Shown here piece by piece: positions 8,863 through 18,047 of a DNA stretch of 64,000 nucleotides. Every line of letters begins with the position of its first letter. Within the stretch, counting starts at the first letter, position 1. Made by a program: the position numbers and the translations under genes. The stretch is taken from the NCBI GenBank assembly GCA_902610675.1, contig CACLWP010000003.1, forward strand, positions 1 to 64,000, given 5' to 3'. Under the pieces are notes generated by a model. The model saw only the letters and a program-made list of their open reading frames with translations. It searched no databases and was not told where the DNA came from. The stretch comes from an uncultured Pelagibacteraceae bacterium (GTDB lineage Bacteria; Pseudomonadota; Alphaproteobacteria; Pelagibacterales; Pelagibacteraceae).

Positions 8863-9540
8863 ATGGAAAAACTAAATAAATTTCAAAAAATAATTAATAA
8901 AATTTATTACCTTTTATTTATAGAAAATTTTAAAGGTAAATTAAAATTTAATTTTCCATTAAATTATGGTCGAATAGAATTAATTGATTATCTTATAAAA
9001 AAAAATAAATATACAGATTATTTAGAAATTGGCTGTGATAAAGACCAACTTTTCTCAAGAGTGGATATAAAAAATAAAACTGGAGTTGATCCTGTAAGCG
9101 GTGGCAATATAAGGAAAACTAGTGACCAATTCTTTTCAAATAACAAAAAAAAGTTTGATATAATCTTCATTGATGGATTACATATTTATAAACAAGTCAA
9201 AAAAGATATTCTCAATTCAATTGATTGCTTAAATGACAATGGTTTAATACTCGTTCACGACTGTATGCCGGACTCTTTAAGCAAGCAGGCGGTCCCAAGA
9301 TACCGAATGCAATGGAACGGTGATGCATGGAAAGCAATAGTTGATTTAAGACAAAGTAATGAATTAGATATTTTTACATGCGAAATAGACCAGGGTATCG
9401 GAATAATTAGAAAAAGTAAAAACACCTCAATTCTTCAAATTAATAAGCCTATAAAAAAATTAAAATTTAAAGATTATTTTGAAAATTATAAGTTGTATCT
9501 AAGGGTAATTTCCTTAGAAGAATTGAAAAAAATATTTTAA
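8863..9540 (+). CDS. Class I SAM-dependent methyltransferase-like protein
   Basis: YLEIGCDKDQLFSRV...GVDPVSGG...FDIIFIDGLHIYKQVKKDI...LIHDC-type motifs. Confidence 0.8.
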   Translation: MEKLNKFQKIINKIYYLLFIENFKGKLKFNFPLNYGRIELIDYLIKKNKYTDYLEIGCDKDQLFSRVDIKNKTGVDPVSGGNIRKTSDQFFSNNKKKFDIIFIDGLHIYKQVKKDILNSIDCLNDNGLILVHDCMPDSLSKQAVPRYRMQWNGDAWKAIVDLRQSNELDIFTCEIDQGIGIIRKSKNTSILQINKPIKKLKFKDYFENYKLYLRVISLEELKKIF

Positions 9541-10427
9541 TCAAAATTTAGATTTGGCCTATATGAAGATTTTTTTCCTAATATAGCATTTATAAAACCA
9601 ATAACTCTATTTAAATAGACTTTACTTTTTTTTCTTTTCATAATTAATAAATAAAATAAGAATTTTGCTATTGCAAAAATAAATGATGGTAATCCTTTTA
9701 GAAGAGCTGAAAAAAAACTAAAATGCTTTTTATTATAATAAAACTTTGACCAGACCCAATGCCAATTTCTCGAGAGTTCAATCTCATCTCTGTATTTCTC
9801 ATCTACTGCTTTAGCACCTAAATGTTTTATTTTTGATCTGGGCACAACATAAATATTCTCACCACAATCGATTAATCTTTTACATAAATCATCATTTTCT
9901 AAATACATAAAAAAATTTTCATCAAAATATTTAGAATCATCAAAAATTTCTAATTGTTTCATCTTTTTTAAATTAAAGAGCATTGCATAACCATCCACAC
10001 TTTTTACTTTAAAAGCATTATTATTGTTATACTTATTATTTTTATCAAATTTATAATTTGGATATGCAACTGAATTTGAAATAGGTGATATAATACTAAA
10101 AGATTCGATTTCTTTTGATGACAAGATTATTTCATCAATACTATCTTTTTCTAAAATTACATCTGGGTTAAGTACAAAAGCATAATCTGTTTTAACATGT
10201 TTAAGACCTAAATTGTTACCGGATCCCATTCCTAAATTTTCAGAGGACAATATACATTCCACATTCTTATATTTTTTTTCTATATTTTCTTTAAATTTTT
10301 GATCATTGGAATTATCTACGATTATTATCTTTATATTTTCTGAAATTGATTTGATGCAATCATCTATAACATTTTCACTCTTAAATGTAACAATTACAGC
10401 TGTTAAATTTTGCCTAGATATTGACAT
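9537..10427 (-). CDS. Family 2 glycosyltransferase (rhamnosyltransferase-like)
   Basis: TAVIVTFKSENVIDDCIKSI, NLGMGSGNNLGL, FFMYLENDDLCKR; start reassigned to internal Met (MSISRQNLTAV), ORF opens at 10484. Confidence 0.88.
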   Translation of the reverse strand: MSISRQNLTAVIVTFKSENVIDDCIKSISENIKIIIVDNSNDQKFKENIEKKYKNVECILSSENLGMGSGNNLGLKHVKTDYAFVLNPDVILEKDSIDEIILSSKEIESFSIISPISNSVAYPNYKFDKNNKYNNNNAFKVKSVDGYAMLFNLKKMKQLEIFDDSKYFDENFFMYLENDDLCKRLIDCGENIYVVPRSKIKHLGAKAVDEKYRDEIELSRNWHWVWSKFYYNKKHFSFFSALLKGLPSFIFAIAKFLFYLLIMKRKKSKVYLNRVIGFINAILGKKSSYRPNLNFD

Positions 10428-10484
10428 ATGATGTGTGTATTCAACTATACTAATACTTTCTATTAATGTAAAAAAAATTATCAA

Positions 10485-11498
10485 ATGAAAAAAATAATTG
10501 TTACAGGTGGTTTGGGATTTATTGGCAGTAATTTAATAGACCTATTAATTATGAAAAAGTTTTATGTTATAAATATTGATAAAGTCACGTATTCATCAAA
10601 CTTTTACAACACGAAGGAATTTAAAAAATCAAAAAAATACAAATTTATTAAATTAGATATAAAAGATAAAAAAATTAATGAAATACTTTTTAAATACAAA
10701 CCTGCTTGTATCTTTAATTTAGCTGCTGAAACCCATGTTGACAGATCTATAGATAATCCTGAAAGTTTTATCGAAAGTAATATTGTCGGTGTTTATAATT
10801 TACTTGAATCCTTTAAGAAATATTCAAAAAAATTTAAATGTAAATTAATTCATATTTCTACTGACGAAGTTTATGGAGATATACTAAAAGGTAGGTCGAA
10901 TGAGAAATATCCATATAAGCCTAGTTCACCTTATGCAGCTAGTAAAGCAGCTTCAGACCACTTAGTTAGTTCTTATGTAAGAACATATAAAATTCCAGCA
11001 ATAGTAACAAATTGTTCTAATAACTATGGACCTAGACAACATCCTGAAAAATTAATTCCAAAAATAATATATAATATTTTTAATGGCAAACCAATTCCAA
11101 TTTACGGTAATGGTACTAATTCAAGAGAATGGATTTATGTGAAAGATCATTGTGAAGCATTAATTAAAGTTTACCAAAAAGGTAAAGGTGGCGAATTTTA
11201 CAATATAGGTTCAAATAAAAATTTAAATAATTTAGAGGTGTGTAAAAAAATATTAAATGTTTCAAAAAAAATAAATAAATTTAATAAAAATATCAAGATC
11301 GTTTTTGTAAAAGACAGACCTGGTCACGATATTAGATACGCTTTAAATAGTAATAAGATTAAAAAAAAACTTAAGTGGTATCCAAAAACGAATTTTGAAG
11401 AGGGTGTTAAGTTAACCTTTAATTGGTACAAAAATAACAAATCCTACTATAAATCTTTATCAAAAAAAGATATTAATAAAAGATTAGGTATAAGATGA
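10485..11498 (+). CDS. rfbB: dTDP-glucose 4,6-dehydratase
   Basis: GGLGFIGSNL, AAETHVDRSIDNP, STDEVYGD, YAASKAASDHLV, NNYGPRQHPEKLIP. Confidence 0.95.
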   Translation: MKKIIVTGGLGFIGSNLIDLLIMKKFYVINIDKVTYSSNFYNTKEFKKSKKYKFIKLDIKDKKINEILFKYKPACIFNLAAETHVDRSIDNPESFIESNIVGVYNLLESFKKYSKKFKCKLIHISTDEVYGDILKGRSNEKYPYKPSSPYAASKAASDHLVSSYVRTYKIPAIVTNCSNNYGPRQHPEKLIPKIIYNIFNGKPIPIYGNGTNSREWIYVKDHCEALIKVYQKGKGGEFYNIGSNKNLNNLEVCKKILNVSKKINKFNKNIKIVFVKDRPGHDIRYALNSNKIKKKLKWYPKTNFEEGVKLTFNWYKNNKSYYKSLSKKDINKRLGIR

Positions 11499-12361
11499 TT
11501 AAAAAAGGTATTATTTTATCTGGTGGAAAAGGAACTAGAATGAGTCCACTTACAAAAGCTGTAAATAAACAACTTTTGCCAATTTACGATAAACCATTAA
11601 TTTATTACCCACTATCAATTTTAATGTTGGCAAAAATAAGAGATATATTAATTGTTGTTAACAAAGGTCAATTAGATCAGTACAAAAAATTACTACCTGA
11701 TGGAAAAAATTTAGGCATTAAAATCTCTTATGTTGAACAAGATAAACCAAGAGGACTACCAGATGCATTTATTTTAGGCGAAAAATTTATTGGCAAAAGT
11801 GGTGTTTCTCTAATATTGGGTGATAATTTTTTTTATGGTCAATACTTATCTGAAAAGCTAAACAATTCTATAAAACTTAATAAAGGGGCTAAAGTATTTT
11901 TACATAGAGTAAAAAAACCAGAAAAATATGGTGTTGCAAGGTTTAAAAAAAATAAAATAACATTGATAAAAGAAAAGCCAAAAAAATTTTTTTCAGATTT
12001 TGCAATTACTGGCTTGTACTTTTTTGATAATAATGTCGTAAAATTATCAAAAAAATTAAAACCTTCAAAAAGAGGAGAATTGGAGATTACAGATCTATTA
12101 AATTTATATAAAAAAAATAATAAATTATCAGCTGACTTTATAGGTAGAGGTGGAGCTTGGTTAGATACCGGCTCAATAAGTGATTACTATAAGACTAGTG
12201 ATTTTGTTTCAGCAATTGAAAATCGGCAAGGTTTTAAAATTGCATGTGTAGAAGAAATAGCATTATTAAATAAATGGATAACAAGAAAACATATAAATAA
12301 TTCAATAAAGTTTTATGGTAATTGTGAATATTCAGATTATTTAAGAAAACTTATTAAATGA
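11495..12361 (+). CDS. rfbA: Glucose-1-phosphate thymidylyltransferase
   Basis: KGIILSGGKGTRMSPLTKAVNKQLLPIYDKPLIYYPLS, LGDNFFYG, GRGGAWLDTG. Confidence 0.96.
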   Translation: MIKKGIILSGGKGTRMSPLTKAVNKQLLPIYDKPLIYYPLSILMLAKIRDILIVVNKGQLDQYKKLLPDGKNLGIKISYVEQDKPRGLPDAFILGEKFIGKSGVSLILGDNFFYGQYLSEKLNNSIKLNKGAKVFLHRVKKPEKYGVARFKKNKITLIKEKPKKFFSDFAITGLYFFDNNVVKLSKKLKPSKRGELEITDLLNLYKKNNKLSADFIGRGGAWLDTGSISDYYKTSDFVSAIENRQGFKIACVEEIALLNKWITRKHINNSIKFYGNCEYSDYLRKLIK

Positions 12362-12876
12362 CCATAATCGAGAAATTAAATATAATTCAGAATAAAAAGC
12401 ACCATGATAAAAGAGGTTATTTTCAAGAACTTTTAAAAGAAAAACAAATTAATAAAAAATTCCCTTTTATAGTAATGTCTTATTCAAAAAGAAATGTATT
12501 AAGAGGTTTGCACATACAAACAAATAAGTCCCAAGGCAAATATATATCAGTGTTAAAAGGTAAAATATTTGACATTGTGGTTGACCTAAGAAAAAAATCA
12601 AAATCTTTTGGAAAATGTTATAAAAATATTCTTAGTGAAAAAAACTCAAGATCACTATATATACCACCAGGGTTCGCCCACGGCTTTGTTGGAATAGATA
12701 ATAATAATTACGTAATTTATAGTTGCACAAATTATAGAGACAAAAATAGTGAAGTCGGAATTATTTATAATGACCCAATCCTAAAAATTAAATGGCCAAA
12801 AAGAAATTTTATCATCTCTTCTAAAGATAAACAAAATATTAGTTTTGAAGAATTTAAAGATAAATATATAAAATGA
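12358..12876 (+). CDS. rfbC: dTDP-4-dehydrorhamnose 3,5-epimerase
   Basis: DKRGYFQELLKE, RNVLRGLHIQ, YIPPGFAHGFVG. Confidence 0.95.
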   Translation: MTIIEKLNIIQNKKHHDKRGYFQELLKEKQINKKFPFIVMSYSKRNVLRGLHIQTNKSQGKYISVLKGKIFDIVVDLRKKSKSFGKCYKNILSEKNSRSLYIPPGFAHGFVGIDNNNYVIYSCTNYRDKNSEVGIIYNDPILKIKWPKRNFIISSKDKQNISFEEFKDKYIK

Positions 12877-13574
12877 GTAAAAAAATTCTTGTTACTGGCG
12901 GTGATGGTAGATTTTCTAAAATTCTAAAAAAGAAAAACAAAAAATTAAACTTGATTTTTAGAAATAAAAGACAGTGTAATATTCTCAATCTTAATTCTAT
13001 GATAAAATGTTTTAAGAAAATAAAACCTTCAATGGTATTACATTGTGCTGGTCTCTCTAGGCCAATGAAAATACATGAAAATAATATCTCAAAAAGTATT
13101 GATTTAAATATAATAGGCACAGCTAATGTTGTGAAAGCGTGTAAAAAATTTAATATAAAACTTATTTATATATCATCAGGCTATGTTTACAGTGGTGAAA
13201 AAGGGAATTACAAAGAAAGTGATGGAGCAAAACCATTTAACAATTATGGTTGGTCTAAATTAGGTGGAGAGTGCTCTGTATCAATGTATCAAAACTCATT
13301 AATATTAAGAGTAACAATGACTGAATATCCGTTTCAGTTTAATTCTGCTTATACAAACTTGATAACTAATTTCATGTTCCATGAGGATTTTGTAAAATTA
13401 TTACCTAAGTTGATAAATAAAAAAGGCATTATAAATGTTGGAGGAAAAACTCAATCTGTTTATAACTTTGCAAAGAAATATAAATCTCATATAAAAAAAT
13501 CTAAACTAAAAAAAAATTCTAAACTGCCATTTAATCAATCTATGAATTTATCAAAACTTAAAAAAATTATTTAA
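12873..13574 (+). CDS. Short NAD(P)-dependent sugar reductase/epimerase (dTDP-4-dehydrorhamnose reductase-like)
   Basis: KKILVTGGDGRFSK, YISSGYVYSGEKG, YGWSKLGGE; follows rfbBAC; only 233 aa. Confidence 0.78.
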   Translation: MSKKILVTGGDGRFSKILKKKNKKLNLIFRNKRQCNILNLNSMIKCFKKIKPSMVLHCAGLSRPMKIHENNISKSIDLNIIGTANVVKACKKFNIKLIYISSGYVYSGEKGNYKESDGAKPFNNYGWSKLGGECSVSMYQNSLILRVTMTEYPFQFNSAYTNLITNFMFHEDFVKLLPKLINKKGIINVGGKTQSVYNFAKKYKSHIKKSKLKKNSKLPFNQSMNLSKLKKII

Positions 13575-13651
13575 TGGTAGCGGGAAGTGGGATCGAACCA
13601 CTGACCTCGGGCTTATGAGTCCCGCGCTCTAACCAACTGAGCTACCCCGCC
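13575..13651 (-). tRNA. tRNA-Met (CAU anticodon)
   Basis: Minus strand GGCGGGGTAGCTCAGTTGGTTAGAGCGCGGGACTCATAAGCCCGAGGTCAGTGGTTCGATCCCACTTCCCGCTACCA folds as a cloverleaf with encoded CCA; anticodon CAT (elongator Met more likely than Ile2, not proven). Confidence 0.93.
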
Positions 13652-13720
13652 ACTAAATTCTCGACGATATATACTACTTAATTTATTTTTTTCAAACAAG
13701 AAATTACGATTCATAATGGT

Positions 13721-15448
13721 CTATGAAATTGAAAATCTTTTTTTAAGATCATTTTGAATTAAATCTACTACATCATCCCAATTTTTATAATTTGTTTGCT
13801 TGTAAATTTTTAAAGACTTATATGGATTATATTTGTAATATTCATACCATCTCCAGTCTGAATTTGCTGATATTAACCCCCAAGTTTCTTTATTACAAAT
13901 GCAAGCTAAATGTAAAAAGAAAGTGTCTGTGGAAATCACTAAATCTAAATTTTGAATAATACCAATAATATCAACAAAACTTTCCTTACTAAAATCAGTT
14001 ATATTTGAGTTACTAAAAAATTTTTGATCTCTGTCCCAAATTTCATTTTGGAACGAGTAATAATTTAGATCTAATTTTAATAATTTGTCTAATTTTTTTA
14101 ATTCAACTGATCTTGAAGGCTCTTTGGGTCCAAAAAAATTACCTGACCAAACTAAACCAATATTTTTTTTTTCATTTTTTATAATTGTTTCCCAATGTTT
14201 TTTTCTATCTTCACTGAAATTTATTAGATCAGAAGAATTTGAATTTTTTTCCTTAAAAAAAAAACTATTAAGAGAACCTAGGGAAATTTTATAATCGTAT
14301 TTATTCTGAAGAATCTCGCTTTTTTTATAAATATTAATATTTCTAAATTTTCTCTTAAAAATAGGTAAAAGCTTATCATAAAGTATAAAATCAACCTTTT
14401 TACACAAGGGAGATAGATTTATTAAAAATTTAGAGAACTGTATTATATCTCCCATTCCTTGTTCGCTGGTAACTAAAATAGTAGAGTCTTTTAAATTTTC
14501 GCCTTTCCAAGTTTTTAAATTTTCATAGAGATTGTCTTTAATAATAGAGTCTCTTAATTCGTAAAATTCCCAACCTTTTTCAAATTCTCCCTCTATCAGA
14601 TGATGAATGCCTCTAGTAAATTTTAAATCCTTTTTATTGGGAAATGTAATGATAGCTTCTTCAATAACCTCAATAGATTTTTTAAAATTACCTATCATTG
14701 AATAAATTTTACTTAACTTCGTATAAGCAATATAATTTTTTGAATTATCAATTATAGTTTTTAAGCATTTAATAGCGTCTTCAATTTTATCTTTAGATAT
14801 TAGGTAGTCGGACTCATTTAATTGAAATTCGATATAATTTTTATCAATCTCTTTAGCTTTTTTATAAAAATATTCTGCTTTATTTTTGTCTCCTATTCTT
14901 AGAAATAAAATAAGAAGATTATTTAAGATTAACTTATCGTTCTGATCATACTCTAATGCCTTAAGATAGTAATTTTTAGCTTGGTCAATATTTTGTGCGC
15001 TTAAAAAACATTTTGCAAGATTATTAAACAAAATTTTTTTTTCTTTAAAATTTAGAGTTTCTACAGTTTTATATAGCTCTATCGCTTTTTTATAATCTTT
15101 ATTCAAATCATATGCTAAAGCTAAATTGAAGTACGAAATTGGATTTTTTTGATTATCAAGTTCTAAAGTTTTTTCAGCATTTTTAATAGCAGATTTATAA
15201 TCTTGGGATCTTAAATTTACTTTGAATAGATTTTTATAGGGATCTATAAAAGATTTATCTAAATTTATAGACTTCAAAAATTCAATTTTAGCTAACTCTA
15301 ATTTTTGTTGTTTAAATAAAATAACACCCTTGATATTTAAAATTATATGTTCAATTTTCTTATCTTCACTAGTCTCGCATAAAGCAAAAGCTTCTAATAA
15401 GTTATCATTATTTAGGTGGTCAATAATTTTTTTAAGGGTTTCTGCCAT
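13721..15448 (-). CDS. TPR-repeat protein with C-terminal glycosyltransferase-like domain
   Basis: Multiple TPRs; C-terminal VTSEQGMGDIIQFSKFL...NIGLVWSGNFFGPKEPSRSV...DLVISTDTFFLHLA. Confidence 0.82.
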   Translation of the reverse strand: MAETLKKIIDHLNNDNLLEAFALCETSEDKKIEHIILNIKGVILFKQQKLELAKIEFLKSINLDKSFIDPYKNLFKVNLRSQDYKSAIKNAEKTLELDNQKNPISYFNLALAYDLNKDYKKAIELYKTVETLNFKEKKILFNNLAKCFLSAQNIDQAKNYYLKALEYDQNDKLILNNLLILFLRIGDKNKAEYFYKKAKEIDKNYIEFQLNESDYLISKDKIEDAIKCLKTIIDNSKNYIAYTKLSKIYSMIGNFKKSIEVIEEAIITFPNKKDLKFTRGIHHLIEGEFEKGWEFYELRDSIIKDNLYENLKTWKGENLKDSTILVTSEQGMGDIIQFSKFLINLSPLCKKVDFILYDKLLPIFKRKFRNINIYKKSEILQNKYDYKISLGSLNSFFFKEKNSNSSDLINFSEDRKKHWETIIKNEKKNIGLVWSGNFFGPKEPSRSVELKKLDKLLKLDLNYYSFQNEIWDRDQKFFSNSNITDFSKESFVDIIGIIQNLDLVISTDTFFLHLACICNKETWGLISANSDWRWYEYYKYNPYKSLKIYKQTNYKNWDDVVDLIQNDLKKRFSIS

Positions 15449-15560
15449 TTTATTTATTATTAATTTAACCCTAAAATAGCTTTATAAAAATACCTTTTTA
15501 TCTCAATATTTTACGAAATTTTACAATTAATGATTTTTAAAAACAAAAATTTTAAATTAT

Positions 15561-15770
15561 TTATGAAAAAATAATTAATCCAAAGAGAATTAGACCAGTG
15601 GATGCTGCTGCAGAAAAATAAAACTTTTTCTTTACTTCCTGTTTCCTATCAAATTTCACTCTGTTAAGAAGAACATTTATGTCAGTACTTTTAGTAAGAA
15701 CTTTTGGTGTGTCAGCTTCTGTATACTTAGAAGATAACTTGATTTTTAATGTTCTAGTTAAATTTTTCAT
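15561..15770 (-). CDS. Small single-pass membrane protein (DINxL motif, paralog of 15812..16036)
   Basis: 69 aa, C-terminal TM helix; STDINVLLNRVKFDRKQEVKKK. Confidence 0.7.
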   Translation of the reverse strand: MKNLTRTLKIKLSSKYTEADTPKVLTKSTDINVLLNRVKFDRKQEVKKKFYFSAAASTGLILFGLIIFS

Positions 15771-15811
15771 TGTGTAAATTAACCATTATTTGAACTTAAT
15801 GGCAAACGAAT

Positions 15812-16036
15812 TCAGAGCGACAAATAGATTCCTATTGCCGCTAGTAAAAAGACACAAAAAGAAAAAATAATCAAATTTTTTTTGAATTCTCTGCTTTGTT
15901 GTTCCTCAAGTTTAGATTTTAGGATGTTAATATCGACTCTATTAATCTTATTTTTTTGAGAATATGAAGACCTCTCTGAGTCAACAGCATCAGTTGAGGT
16001 CTCTATATTATCATTATTTTCTAGTATGTCTTTCAT
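15812..16036 (-). CDS. Small single-pass membrane protein (DINxL motif, paralog of 15561..15770)
   Basis: 74 aa, C-terminal TM helix; RVDINILKSKLEEQQSREFKKN. Confidence 0.7.
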   Translation of the reverse strand: MKDILENNDNIETSTDAVDSERSSYSQKNKINRVDINILKSKLEEQQSREFKKNLIIFSFCVFLLAAIGIYLSL

Positions 16037-16049
16037 AGTCTTTTATTAA

Positions 16050-16065
16050 TTAAAGCATGCTTTAA
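16050..16065. promoter_or_regulatory. 16-bp perfect palindrome, candidate operator in divergent promoter region
   Basis: TTAAAGCATGCTTTAA; followed by TTGAAC...GTTCAA inverted repeat, just upstream of an HTH gene. Confidence 0.5.
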
Positions 16066-16152
16066 AGCATTGAACAATATGAAAAAGTTCAAAGTGGGTC
16101 ACTAACAGATTGACAACTGTCCAAATTGGGTTTCTACTGACCTTTAAAAATT

Positions 16153-17130
16153 ATGAGTATTCAAGAAATAGATTTTTCCAAAACGCTCACAGACGAACAA
16201 GTATATCAAACAATTATGCGTAACTATTCTGATCTGAGTAAAGACTGGATAACTCACCAATGGAATTGGATGAACAGTGTTTATAATTCATTTAATGATC
16301 ATTACAAATACATGGTTGTAATTTCTTTAATTGAAAAGACTCTTCAGTTTTATGACCAAATGAATATTCAATATACATATGATGAATATTATTCAAAATC
16401 ATATCTAGAAATCGAAAGTTTCAGCATTACAGAACTTTCTCAAAAATTGGACTTGCCAAAAGAAACAGTTAGGAGAAAGGTTTTGGAACTTGAAAATAAG
16501 GGAGTTATAACACGTAATAAGAAAAAAATTATAATTGATAGAAAGGCATTTAACTATGTAAAACCAGAAAACCAAATAAAATTTTCATCAAAATATATTT
16601 GCTTAGTTTCCAATGCTTTAAACAAACACAAAATTTATTCAAAAAAACTTAATCAAGTATCAGTTGAGAATATGATAAAAAAAAAATTCTCTTTGTGCTG
16701 GAGATGGTTTTACAGAATGCAAATACCTTTAATTATTGGATATCATAAGTTTATGAAAGATTTATCAACTTTCCATATTTGGGGAACAGTTGCAATGAAT
16801 CAGGTCTTAAATGTTTCAAGACAATTAGATACGGGTAATAGTGAGGCATCTTTAGACTATATTGCAACGAATAATGTTCTTTTAAAAAATCTAGGAGCAA
16901 AACCTGGTATAAGTGCAATGTCAATTTCAGACATGACAAATATCCCTCGAGCAACAATTATTAGAAAATGCATGTACTTATTAAAAGAAGATTTGATTAA
17001 GATTAGTGAAAAAAAACAATATATTTTAACTACGAGGAATTCAAAAAAAATTTTACCCTATCAAAGTGAAGTTTTTTGGTTTAAAGCAAAATTTATACGA
17101 AAAATTTTGAATCTTCTTGTGATTTCATAA
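16153..17130 (+). CDS. Transcriptional regulator with two winged-HTH-like segments
   Basis: FSITELSQKLDLPKETVRRKVLELENKGVITR near aa 90-125 and MSISDMTNIPRATIIRKCMYLLKEDLIK near aa 255-285. Confidence 0.75.
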   Translation: MSIQEIDFSKTLTDEQVYQTIMRNYSDLSKDWITHQWNWMNSVYNSFNDHYKYMVVISLIEKTLQFYDQMNIQYTYDEYYSKSYLEIESFSITELSQKLDLPKETVRRKVLELENKGVITRNKKKIIIDRKAFNYVKPENQIKFSSKYICLVSNALNKHKIYSKKLNQVSVENMIKKKFSLCWRWFYRMQIPLIIGYHKFMKDLSTFHIWGTVAMNQVLNVSRQLDTGNSEASLDYIATNNVLLKNLGAKPGISAMSISDMTNIPRATIIRKCMYLLKEDLIKISEKKQYILTTRNSKKILPYQSEVFWFKAKFIRKILNLLVIS

Positions 17131-17195
17131 AAACTTTTCTAAGTACCATTATATATATAATATTTAGGACTTATTAATTTCATCTTGGGGGGTTA

Positions 17196-18047
17196 ATGGA
17201 AGTAGTAACAAAAATAGCACCTATCATACTTGCATTAATAATGTTGGGTTTGGGTTTAGGTTTAAAAATTGAAGATTTTACAAGAATATTAAAAACACCA
17301 AAAGATTTTTTTGTAGGTTTTTTTTCCCAATTAATTATTCTTCCATTAATTGCATATTCATTAATTATCATTTTAAAAACACCTCCAGAAATAGCAATTG
17401 GTGTTATGATTATTGCTGCTGCACCAGGAGGAGTTACATCAAATATATTAACTAAGTTTGCAAATGGAGATGTTGCTTTATCTATTACTCTAACAGCTAT
17501 AATCAGTTTAATTTCTATTATTTCAGTTCCTCTTATAATTTTTACATCCGCTGATTTATTTGGAATTACAAATATTTCTCAAAATATTTCCATGACTGGT
17601 ATAGCACTAAAGATGTTTTTAGTTGTAACCGTTCCAGTTATCTTCGGAATGATTATAAGAAAATTTGCTGATAATTTCGTAAAAACAAAAATTCAGATTT
17701 TTGAAAAACTTAATATAATTTTATTTGTCATTTTTTTTATAGCTGCATTTTATGAAGAAAGAGAAAGTTTTATAGATTTTCTAATGCAAGCAGGTTTCAT
17801 TACTTTAATTCTAAATATAACAATGATGATCGTGGCTTATTACCTTGGAAAAACTTTTGCCTCAGGAATAAAACAACAAAAATGTATTGCTTTAGAATGT
17901 GGATTACAAAATGGTACTTTAGCGATATTTGTTTCTACACAAATATTCGGTACAGATATAGTCTACATAACTCCAACAGCTGCGTATGCTTTAGTTATGT
18001 ACATCACTGGTTTTATATTTGTTTTTCTTTTAAAAAATAAAGTTTAA
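17196..18047 (+). CDS. Bile acid:sodium symporter (BASS/SBF) family transporter
   Basis: MLGLGLGLKIEDF, AAAPGGVTSNILTKFANGDVALSITLTAI, ECGLQNGTLA. Confidence 0.92.
   Translation: MEVVTKIAPIILALIMLGLGLGLKIEDFTRILKTPKDFFVGFFSQLIILPLIAYSLIIILKTPPEIAIGVMIIAAAPGGVTSNILTKFANGDVALSITLTAIISLISIISVPLIIFTSADLFGITNISQNISMTGIALKMFLVVTVPVIFGMIIRKFADNFVKTKIQIFEKLNIILFVIFFIAAFYEERESFIDFLMQAGFITLILNITMMIVAYYLGKTFASGIKQQKCIALECGLQNGTLAIFVSTQIFGTDIVYITPTAAYALVMYITGFIFVFLLKNKV

Noticed and set aside
10427-10485. Abutting divergent start codons at 10484/10485
   Set aside because: The minus-strand ORF most likely starts at internal Met 10427, leaving a normal small divergent promoter region
12854-13120. Minus-strand 88-aa Phe/Leu-rich ORF
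   Set aside because: Antisense of Lys-rich coding sequence of the sugar reductase; typical artefact in AT-rich genes
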